Shown: positions 1 through 11,100 of the stretch, in pieces
How the letters are laid out: every line of letters begins with the position of its first letter
Numbering within the stretch: the stretch's first letter is position 1
NCBI GenBank assembly: GCA_030248225.1
Contig: JASANE010029145.1
Span: 22,745 to 86,744, forward strand
Source of the DNA: Trileptium ribeirensis
Lineage: Eukaryota; Nematoda; Enoplea; Enoplida; Thoracostomopsidae
DNA length: 64,000 nucleotides
Direction: 5' to 3'
Made by a program: the position numbers and the translations under genes
The notes under the pieces: model-generated
What the model saw: only the letters and a program-made list of their open reading frames with translations
Told to the model about the DNA's origin: nothing
The model's database searches: none

Positions 1-235
1 CGCCAAAAATGACTGTCGCTCGCTCGCGACTCGCTCGACACTCGCTCGCGACTCGCTCGACACTCGCTCGCGACTCGCTCGAAATAAATTTGTTCTAAAA
101 ATAGAATTTTCTATTAATTTAAATAGTTGCGAAATCTCGAGCGAGCCACTCGCTCGCGACTCGCTCGAGACTCGCTCGCGACTCGCTCGAACTCGCTCGC
201 TCGAAATGCGACGGTCATTTTTGGCGAGTACTGTA
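1..235. mobile_element. GAGCGAGT-type MITE, copy cut by window edge
   Basis: Inverted ends cgccaaaaatgactgtcgc (left, truncated) and gcgacggtcatttttggcg plus agtactg|ta (right). Between them are subterminal arrays of the palindromic word (G)AGCGAGT/ACTCGCTCG and an AT-rich centre. Same family as 25495, 42849 and 43525. No coding capacity. The terminal CAGTACTCGCC flanked by TA in better copies points to a mariner/pogo-type element. Confidence 0.8.
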
Positions 236-640
236 GCATAATAAATTATGCTTAATTTTACAAATAGTTATGCTTATGCAAACTTTTAACAAAATTTGAT
301 GCTTAATATTAAGCGTTATTAATGCTTAACATTTAAGCATAATTATGCTAAATAACTTAGCTAGCAAAAACAGCCGAAAATTCTACTTAATATTTAACAA
401 TATTATGCTTAAATTTTAAGTTTTCAAACACAATTCTGCTTAATATTACGCTTAATTTATGTTAAACATTTTATGACCTTATTTAACAGCTGAATAAATT
501 AGCATAATGTAGTTAGGGCTTAGAAAGTTGCATAAGTTCCTACTTAATATTTAGCAAAGCATAAGGACTCCAAATATTTAGCATAGCTATGCTTAAAAAT
601 TCGCATACTATTGCTAAATATTCATCATAAACATTTTGAG
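236..640. repeat. Low-complexity stretch of TTAAGCAT/ATGCTTAA words
   Basis: About 400 bases dominated by tatgctta, taagcat and taatatta words in both orientations, giving many small nested palindromes. No reading frame, no clear fixed period. It directly abuts the MITE at 1-235. Confidence 0.55.
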
Positions 641-1498
641 TGTAAGTGTTCAAAAATCGCACGACGTTTCTTTCAATTTCAATTGTTTTCGTTAAACGGA
701 AATTGATCGTTTAATGAAAATTCGATTAATTACCTTTGGGTTTATCCCAGGTAATACCAAACATTAATAAGGAAAAAGTAGTTATGACCCCTCTAATTCC
801 TGAACTCAAAGATGGAAATATCCAAATGTAGTTCCAAGATGCAGGCAAGCGTAGCCGTCATATTGCGACAGATACTACCCAAGCAAAACACACCATAAAA
901 CATGCTAAATTAGGAACCAAAAAAAGCAAAATTTGGAGTCCCCGCGCAACTTCGGGGCCGAATTTCCAGATTTTTTCATGCGATATTCCAGATTTAAAGT
1001 GGTCCAAAATACACACGATATGACACGTCTGTCAACCAAACTATGTTTTAAAGAATTCGGGATGCATAAGGCGCATGTTGTAGGTGCTCAACTCTGTAAA
1101 ACAAATTGTGAATAGAATTTTGTAGTCGAATATTTGTGAAATTGATACTAATTTTCTATATTTCCAATAAAAATTATGCTCATTTTCCATGAGTTTCCAG
1201 ATTCTTAGGCGATTCCAGATTTTTCCAAATCACGGAGACCTTGCCGCACTGTGCGCACTGTTGCATCTTGTTACAGGCGGATGATGTTGACTTCATCACG
1301 ATTTTAGATTTGGTTTCGACATAAATTGCAAAACATTTTCCGTGCAAGAATTAAACTAAATGTTGTTTGTTATACTAAGCTGTGCTATTTAAGGTGCAAC
1401 TCTGAGTGATTATGCAATTAAACAAGCTATGTAACTGTCAGATGCGACGTGATTAGGTGTTACTACGCCTTGCACTAACTTGCCAATAATTAATAGTA
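641..1498. other. Non-coding, part of intron after exon 13
   Basis: No credible gene. A short hairpin (attacct...aggtaat) sits at about 730-756. The 60-codon open frame at 933 lacks any recognisable motif. Confidence 0.5.
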
Positions 1499-1672
1499 CA
1501 GTCAGGCTCAGAAATAAAAGCAAATTTTTCGCGTATCGTTCACGAAAAATAATTTTTCGTTAATTTATCATTAACAGATCTTCATTTACAATTAGCGAAT
1601 TGTTCGCGAACTCAACGCGAAGTTTTTCGCAAACGTTTCGCGAAAAATTTTGGTTAATTTCTGAGCTTGATT
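1499..1672. mobile_element. CAGTCA-type MITE, copy 1
   Basis: Left end cagtcaggctcagaaataaa and right end tttctgagcttga are inverted imperfect repeats. The interior is rich in ttttcgcg/cgcgaaaa palindromes. Same design as the copies at 5064, 32964, 34645 and 42086. Confidence 0.65.
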
Positions 1673-1923
1673 TTCACTCTCGCCCACAGCATCTACTTAA
1701 TCTACATATTTTCCAGCATCCTCCTTAGAGAGGGAGTAACCTTGAACTTCCTGTCAGAACATCCAACAAAAGGATATCTACTCAAATCGGATCGTATGTG
1801 GCGCATATCGTACATAATAATTTTATTACGGTGTAAGAGACAAACGTACTAAGAATAGAAAGAAAAACGGTTCCTCGCAGATTGATAGCTAAGCTAAAAG
1901 CGAAAATGCAATTAGTTTCTTAC

Positions 1924-2143
1924 CTCGAAAATTGTAACTCTGGTAATTTTGAGAACGGAAAATAGCTTTTTAAATGCTTCCACGATAAAGATAAGCGAAA
2001 TCAGGCACGCAAAACTTTCTTCAGTAAATCGTGTAATGTATGTAACAAGAGCGGATGCATCAGTTGCCACCAAGATTATTAAGATTAGCGCACACCACAA
2101 GCCAATCCAAAAGCGAAAGCTCATGTACCATATGCCCAAAGAT
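1924..2143 (-). CDS. SLC4 exon 13: TM4-TM5 region
   Basis: Acceptor ggtattttag, donor GAG|GTAAGA, phase 2 in. Its first base completes the Val codon begun in exon 12. [20 protein letters not shown] and [20 protein letters not shown] match SLC4 TM4-TM5 ([24 protein letters not shown]). The last twelve residues (from SVLKIT to IFE) do not resemble the family's ELSEAYPINMH stretch, so the 3' end of this exon is less certain. Later membrane exons would lie below position 1. Confidence 0.93.
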
Positions 2144-5100
2144 CTAAAATACCAGAAATAACAATTATAGTCAAACCATGTACTAATAGGAAAAATGCCT
2201 TTATGGGCATGAAAAAAGAAACCCCTGACAAAAATGTTACTGCTAAATAATATAATGTTAGTTGGGTCATTTCACGCGACCATGTCTTTTTGGTCGGGTG
2301 GGGGGGGGGGGTAAAAGTGAATATTTTGGTCAGTAGCACAGAAACGGGAGGGGAACTGGCAAAAATGTTATTTAAAACCAGAAAGCCTCATTACTTAGCT
2401 ATTTTAAACAGCAAAAAAATTTTTGGACCCACCCCCGCCATAAGGGGCTGGACATCCACATAGGTCCCAAATTGACAAAAACCGTAAATGACTAATTTTA
2501 CGATCTGTTCTTTCTGGGTAATGGTGTGGCTCGATGTTAGAAATTATGCCCTTAATTCTTTTTTTGTGCAGAAATAGTCAGGTCTACACTACGTTTTTAG
2601 TTACACACATTTCAAATCTACACTATTCCTGGAGAGTAGGAGCGGCCGACATGGAACGAACCTCATTTAAACCCCCAGCCAAATTCTTTTTTGCACATTA
2701 CTCGTTACTTATGCATGGTACAAAAACGTTATTCATAGATCATACCTATCCCCTGGGTACATTTTGAAAAAATATTAACCCACGGGCTTCTTGTTACTTA
2801 CCCTGGCACCAGGGTTAAAAGATCGATTTTAGCACATTTGATTACCCGCCACGACCATTGCTAGTTTGGGGTATGGTGGAGTGAGTACAAGTCTATTAAT
2901 TTGTCTATTTGTTGATGGTTCATTCCCATGAGGAAGAGAATGGTGAAACGATCTGAGCTCTATCTCACGGCTGAACTATTGATCTCAGGCTTTCACCCAA
3001 CCCCCTCCCCCGACCACCATCCTAAATTTCGAAAAATCGGCCATGTGACGGTATTTCGATGAAATTTCGCGCCTTTAGGTCATATTGTGGCATATTACAT
3101 TGTAACACTGCATTTCGGTCACATATGACACAAACTTATTTTTTTGAAAATTTTGAATTTTAACCTCCCCCCCCGTCCACGTTAGACTGGCGATTGGTAT
3201 GATGGCCTGTCCATAGTGGGGGCGGGGGTGGGGGACCCCCACTTTCCAACGCCCCCCTGTTCGTGAGATTTTCCGCCATCTCCTTCCCCCACTCGGCCGA
3301 AACCCCTATGTTCAACTAATTCCAAAAAAATTTTTATGTCAAAAAATTTATGTTTTTTGTTTGGAAATTATTTTTCAAACATTAATTACCACTATTTATA
3401 ATGCTAAAATATCGTTTTTAGCTTGAAAATACATTTACGGTAGTAAAAATGCACGCAAATATGGAAATATTTAGTATTTTTAAGCAAAATTTATCCCCCC
3501 TTTAATTTCCCCGAGAATGAACATGGGCCCCACCCCGAAGTTTCTTCCTTCCCCCACTTTTCGGAGGGCTGTGACCATGTACCATATTATTTTTGGATGA
3601 AATAATGTAGAGTGGATGGTGTGAAAAAGACAGTTGAGTGTTGCTTCTAGAATTTTTGAGTGGTTGTGAACGTAAATAAACCCCCCCCCACCGACCGCAT
3701 TATTTTTGGATGAAATAATGTAGATTGGATGGTGTGAAAAAGACATTTGAGTGTTGCTTCTAGAATTTTTGAGTGGTTTTAAACGTAAACAAAAAATTAA
3801 CCCCCCCGACCACCAATTACTTCTGGCAATCTAACATGTCTGGCAAAGGGATTGTAATTTCTTTTGCATAACACTTCCCCCAGGCTAAACTATCGATACA
3901 AAAAGCTACTTTTTATTGCCGCTTCGTTTCCATTAGGTAACAGCTATAAATCGGCACCCCCGTATTTTAGAAGTGGTAAGTTCGACCCAATAGGCATAAT
4001 AAGCTTTATTTTTGACATACGGAGCTCGGCTAACCCCCATTTTGATGCGCCGATAGGCTGCACGTGATATATAATCCCAAAATGGAGGCTATATTCAAAC
4101 TGGGGCATGCCAGAGGCCATTTTACGTCTGATAGGCTGGCCAGGGGTGATAGTTGGAAATCTATAGCATCAGAACGGTTAAAAAATTTACTATAACGACC
4201 TCAATTTCGGAATCCTTGACGTGTTTTAGTCATAGGGAGTAAAAATGAAGATAATCGGAGCCAAAAAACTATTAGTCATTTTTTCTGGGACAAAAGGACA
4301 TCGTAGCGTGAAATGACCCAGGTAAGGTGTGTTGGCTGTGAGAGACAGGTTTGCGATGAGATCTGCCACTAATGAAAAACCGAGCGAGCTATTGATATAA
4401 TATTTGAATAAATGCTGTACGCCAATAAATTGTTTTTCTTTGAAAAATACACTCTTATTTCCTTAATGTATTAGAATCATGGTCGTTGGTCGCTGACAGA
4501 GAAATGTTATATTGTTTTGAATTTAGCACGATCTGTTTGGTGTGTTGCGGTCAGTGTAATAATAAGAACACTGCAGTGGAAAAATGCGCTTTTGGGCACG
4601 AAAAATTTTGTATGCAAGATAGAAAATTTCTGGAAACTAGTGTGGACACATTAACCCTGATTCATTTCCCCTATGTTTCACTTGGCCCATGTCACCTTTA
4701 GGGGCCGGGCGTTATAACGTTAGAAAAAAGAACAGATTAGAGCGGGGGGTTCGGGGGGCGGTAGCCCCCCGACTTAGGCTTAGTACATGACTCATATAAG
4801 GACCTTAGCTTAGGCTAAGACTAAGGCTTAGGCTTAGTATATCGAGAACGGCATGGTATGTCTTTCACTTCCGCTCCTAAAAGTTATATTGGCCTTTCAC
4901 TTTATCGCAAAACCACAAGTGATGTGCATGGTAATGTTTACAGCAAACTGCAGCAGATAGTGTAACAGGGTAGAGCTCTTGAGTGACATTTCACTTTATT
5001 ATAACCTGTATGTCTCCTAATCACAGCCTTTTGAAGTCATAACAAACTAAGATTTACATAATGCTAGTCACGCACAGAAATAAAAACATAGTTATTGCAA

Positions 5101-8100
5101 ACAGTTAGCGAAAAAGTAATAGCTATTCAATTGCTATTCGCGAATTTTCAATGAATTGTTCGCGAACGAATCGCGAAAAATTGCTTTTATTCCTGGGCGT
5201 GACTGTCTTTAATAGATCACTATGTTGTGTTACGGAAATTAAAAAGTGTGGAGTATAGACTCAAGGGAATACAATTTCCCAATTTTCCGGATTGAAATTA
5301 ATGCAGACTCAAAACAGAGCCTAACCCCCGAGGACGCTAGGAAGAAAAACGTGAAAATATATTTTTGTTTTTGTATGACGAAAAAAATTTTAATGAGTTA
5401 TTCATTATCGGGTGGATGGATTTCGATAAGAGTGATGACGATATGCCCTTTAGTTGAACGCGAACAGCTTTTACACCATCTTCCGGTACAGAATTATTGC
5501 AAAAAACATGTTTTTTAACATTTCGTTGCCATATCTTGCTGTACAAGTATCAATGTTTCCTAGCCTATATTTCTCGTCACAGGCTTCGAACCGAAGCAGC
5601 TCCTCGAGATCTACAACTTTGATGGTCACTACTTTTTTTATGGGACCACTATTTAGGTGGCTGTTCAGCTGACTACGGCGCGTCGACCCTTTGTCAGAAA
5701 TAGCAATTTTTCAAATTTCGGCATGTTACTGCATGTTTTTTCACCTTACAATGAGTGTCTATAAGGTTATAAAGCATGCAGGGTACGATGGCTTTGATAG
5801 TTAGAGCCCAACTTGAGTATATTATACATTTTCATGGGTTTTCGAGGGCTTTGCGGACATGAACTAGATTTTCGAAATGTAAGTCCATTTTCATTATGAG
5901 CCCCGCGGAAGACCTCAATTATCTAATAGCCCCCATCCCCGCTAGACATATATTCGTAGTGTGTGGTGATTTCAATGCGCACGTGGGACTGCGCGAACCG
6001 TGCGAAACCAATGTCCTAGGCCCTTTCGTTCACTGTCCTTGAACCGAACCAGACTGATCACCATCGCGGAATTCCACGACATGTTTTTTGCCAACACTAA
6101 TTTCAAACATCCTGCAAAGCAACAGCACACCTGGAGATCCGCCAGTGAGCGACATTTTCAGCTTGGTCATGTCGCTATCCGAAAAAGTGTAAGTCTGCTG
6201 TAAAATACTACAGGACAGGCTGGGGGAACCTGCTTTCAAGTGACCATGGCACGATACTGCTGCAGATACACCTAAAATTAGACACCAACCATTTCAAGGG
6301 CATGGCTCGTCCAACCAACGCAGCTGTCTAAGGGATAATAGCATCGCAGAAAAGTCCTGAACCTCACTGTCCAATCACTTCGCCGCCCTGGCAGGATTAG
6401 AGGACTCTCAAGTTCCACCCTGGTCTTGTGTCTCTGAATGCACTAATGTAGCCCTGCGGGAAGTTGCACCGACGCCGACACCGAAGAAAAGGGCTCGATG
6501 GCTAGATGCGCCTACAGTAGAGAAAGCCCATCTGTTTAGTCGTGCAGCAAAAGAAACTCGAAGCTTTGTCATGTCCACAGTATCAGAGAATCTAAGGATG
6601 AGAAGCTCTAGGTACTAGCGAACGAGATGAACCAAGCAGATATGGTACATGATCACCACAGGCTCGTACAGCTCATCAGACAAGGCGCACGGCCGCAGAA
6701 TCCCGTGCGTGGTATGATACGCGATAGAACGGGTAAGCGTCTGATCTCCAAAGCTGCGCAAGTCAATCGTTGGAGAGAGCATTTCGTTGAAATCTCGAAC
6801 AAAGATCCGCCAGAAAAACCGCTAAAGGATCACAACCTTCCCTCAAGGTTTTTTACGAATGCGCGGTCGATCACTCAGCACCAACGCGTGACTAAGTCCT
6901 CAAAGCGGTCAAAGATCTTCGCAAAGGGAAAGCACCCGAGAGGACGGGATTCCGCCGGAATGCTATAAGATCTCATGAAACCTGTTTGATACGCTGCAAG
7001 CCACAATCTGCGACGTATGGGCCAACGAGGTTATGCCAGAGAAGTGGCGTGGCGCCATCGTTATTTCAGCCACATGAAGGGTGACAAGTCCATCTGCTGC
7101 AATTATCAAGGTATATCGCTGTTGAATATTGCTTTCAGGCTGCTGGAAGCAGTAATCTGCAGTAGCTTCAAGGGACACCGAGAACGACTTTCAACCTGGC
7201 CGCAGCACAATCGCCCAGATATTGAGTATGAGGATCACGCTCTAGAATCTTCATGAATATCGCAGACCAGTTGCCATGGCCTTCGTTGACTTCAAAGCCG
7301 CGTTCGACTCAGTTCACCAGAATCGCTCTACAAGATCTTGGAGGAGGACGGTGTGCCGGCCAACATCATATCCTTTATCAAGTCGATGTTCGAACCATCT
7401 TACTGCCGTGTGCGAATAAACGACACGTTATCTGAAAACTTTGAGGTCAAGTCTGGAGTGAGACAAGGGTCAATCTTGTCAACATCCTCTTCAACTACGC
7501 AATTGCATGGGTGATGGTGACCGTCCTGGTGAAGGTGTTATTTTCGGCGCAAACAGCATGAGGTTCAGCGATACCGCTTATGCCGACGACATAGCCATAG
7601 CTGCATCTTAAGCCAGCGAACTACAGGTGCTCAATCGAGTCGACACCGCCGCAAAGGTGCATTGGTATGGTCATCAACTCGTAGAAGACCAAGATAATGA
7701 CCTGCAGCATCGAGAGACATCAAGAGATCGTACTGAACGGCTCAGTGGTGGAACATGTCGAACAATTCTGTTGCATGGGCAGCATTGACCAGGGGTTTGG
7801 AACGAGATTAAAAACCGCATAAATCGTGCCAGGTCAGCCTTTGCGGTCCTGCAGCATTAGTGAAACTCGGCAGACGTGTCCGTTCCCGAGAAAGTTCTGA
7901 TATATAATGCTGCCATTCAACAGATTCTGTTCTACGACAGCGGAACGTGGACAGCAAAGTCAGCTACTCAGCAACACTGTAGCTTTACTATGTTTTAGTA
8001 TTCTTCTTGCTCGTCGGAAGTAAATCAGTAAACACCGTACATTCATTATGTTTAACTAATATCAGCTTTAATACGGGACTACGATAAAATTTGTGCTAAC

Positions 8101-11100
8101 GGGATGCTAATGCGATAGGGCAAACAGCAAACTTGTCGTTTGTCAGTGTTATTTCGGATTACTACTCAGCAACACTGTAGCTTTACTATGTTTTAGTATT
8201 CTTCTTGCTCGTTGGAAGTAAATCAGTAAACACCGTACATTCATTATGTTTAAATAATATCAGCTTTAATGCGGGACTACGATAAAATTTGTGCTAACGG
8301 GATGCTAATGCGATAGGGCAAACAGCAAACTTGTCGTCCTGTTATTTCGGATTGGGCTTAACTAGTTTATATCTTAAAATTCGTACTAGCTGTCAAAATG
8401 AATTTGATTTCAATCAAATTAAATTCATTTGCCAAAATTAAAACCTAACTGAGTGAAATCATATGAGCACATTTAAAATGAATCTAAAATCACATTTTGT
8501 TGAAAAAGTGATATCCAAATAGGATCAATAAATACAACACTAGTTGTATATGTTATTTATATTCGGTTTTGGTTGGGTCATCAGTTTTGTCAAACGACAT
8601 GTTTCTAAATTCACGCGACCTAATTTGTACTTTATTTGATTTCATTTTTGACAAATACAATCTAAATTCATTTTGGTGAAATTAAAATCAGTTTTTGTGC
8701 TACAAATAAAATGAAAACGTCCTCATAAAAATGTGACTCATTTTAAGTCGAGAAATGAAATAAAACTTAGTTTTACTTTCTACTATAACACTGCACTCAT
8801 CTTAACGTAGTTCCCGCCTAATAATCATATCCATTGGGATTCACAGCGTTAATAGCATCTCATTCTCTACTTAATAAACTTGTCCACCTCTCGCTTCCAA
8901 TTTACACGATCGAAAAAAAGGTCAACCAAACTGTCGTTATAACACATTACACCGAAAAGTACACGAAAAAAGTAAGACATTTCATGCCAAAAACTTACAC
9001 GGACATTTGATAGACAATAGTTTCGAAAACAAGGACCGGACCCGTTGAACCGATAATTGTGAGCGGTTGACCGGCAAAGATGCAATACGATCCGCCGCAA
9101 ATAGCACCTGACAAAATATTTTCAATAGCAGCCTGAAAAAAATAGTAGAGATATGATAACTACTATTAACAACACAAAAATGTTTATGTATCATATAGGA
9201 AAGTATCGCGGACCAACGAAGCATTGGTGCCGCAACCTGGGACAAGGTTATTACATAAAAGCAACCGAAGAGCACTGCACAACGTAAGCCCAAATCGGCC
9301 GTGTCAACTACACACGAGATCATCGTTCTATACAAGAACACAACATTAAAGCTTATGAATGAACTCCGACAATAAAATTGAACAAAGCTAAGCCATAGTT
9401 GAATCTTTAATTTCTTTTTTAAGAAACTAGCTCTATCTTTTATCAAAGCTATCAACAAAATAACGTAATACGAACAACCTGATTAGAGTCTTGTGCGTTA
9501 GAATAATTGTTGAATATCTTTCTAATATATCCGCATTTTTACATTATTATTATTTGTACACAACGTGGAATTAGTGCATCTATTCTCTACAAATCGTGTT
9601 CCGACGGTCACTCTAGTGCTCGCGTTATTTTTATATTATGTCTTGAACCCCGTGAGGACATAAATCAGACATTTAACATCCAAGGTAGCTACAATAGCTA
9701 CATACCAGGATCACAGAAGAATATAACCGTTGGGTTGGAAACCTATGTCACATAAAATATTAATTTAAGCTCTGCTGCAGCGTTAGTTTGAAGTGGTTGA
9801 ACGAATTGCCAAATTTACGTATAAGAAGCGTTTCACCTCAAAGTAAAAGCTCAATGACTGTGGCTCGATGCATATATGTTCACAGGAAAGGCAGGGTGCT
9901 TACCACCCTGGGGATAGGAAACCTAACCCCCGTGGCAGGTTGTCCAAGCTCCCCTGGCGGCTCCGCGGCCGCTGAAGCCATAGGCGCCGAAGGCACCGCA
10001 CCCCCACCCATACGCCAAGGCTAACCCACCTCTGGACCATGTATAGGCGGTTCGTACAACATGGATAAAAGAAAAATGCCCAAACAGGCAGCAAAAAGAG
10101 ATGTTTAGCTATGTTACGGTTATAGACATTACGCGCCGCAGGTGCGAAAAATTTAGCAAGTTTACAAAACTTATAAGGCAAAAATTAGATAAAAATTATG
10201 ATGAAAGATTGGACTGCTGGCTGGCCGCTCCAGAGAAGGGAGTAAGGGTCCATCCAGGATTCTCGAGATCCCAACAGGATTTCGGCGGATCCTCCAAAGT
10301 CATGTCCCAGAAAAATTTTGGCTTCCACCAGGCCAACTGCCCTGTAGCCCCAATTATTTTCACCTCACACCAAAAATGATATTCATAACAAGAAACGGTT
10401 GCAACAAAACACAATTTCGACTATTTATGACAAAAACCCATTTCTGCCCCGCATTTCATTCAGAGTAAAATGAAATGCGGGGCAGAAATGTTTTTCAGTG
10501 CTTATATAATAAATACGCAACAAAAAACTACGACAAAAATGTTTTCAATACTTGAAAAACTCCAGAAATGCCATTATAATACCCCCAGTTGACCTGGGGG
10601 TAGATAGATAATTAGCGGAACTGTGGGATATGATACTGCACAGGTCGCCTAGGTAGAGACATTTTGCAACTCCCTCCCCACCGTGTTTAACCCTGTCCAG
10701 TCAGCATTAAGGGTGACCCCCAGTAGCCTATGCATCTGAATATGGGAATCTTGTCCACCGTCAACCTATTATTCTACACAAACATCCTTCTTGCTTCTTC
10801 CGATTGCTTACATCTAAGTAGGAAATGCTTTATTGTCTCCGCTTCCTACCCACACAAATCATACATGCCATTGTCCCTCAACCTCATTACCCTAAGGTGT
10901 GCGTTGAGAAGATGGTGCTTCGTGACGACCCGAATAGAAACCCGAACTTCATCCTTGTACAATTTTCGAAGGTATTAACTCTTCCAATAATTCAAACATG
11001 GAAATAATAATGTGTTTACCGACACCCTCCTCCCATTGTCCATCTGCTCCTATGTTCTTTCACAACTGTTGCCCAAACACAACGTTTAGCGGTTGCAATT

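Larger units (their letters stand above)
2144..8998. other. 6.9 kb SLC4 intron between exons 12 and 13
   Basis: Contains the C-tract inverted-repeat element (2263-4320), a GC hairpin (4752-4771), a MITE (5064-5206), a dead LINE (about 5890-7960) and a 198-bp duplication (7962-8353). I see nothing codable in 4321-5060, 5207-5880 or 8354-8998. Confidence 0.8.

Noticed and set aside
4772..4840. TTAGGC words as interstitial telomere repeat
   Set aside because: Words are irregularly spaced and in both orientations, not a head-to-tail array.
8982..9458. 158-codon minus-strand open frame
   Set aside because: It overlaps SLC4 exon 12 in a different or read-through frame; the intron part shows no motif and has the composition of AT-rich sequence.
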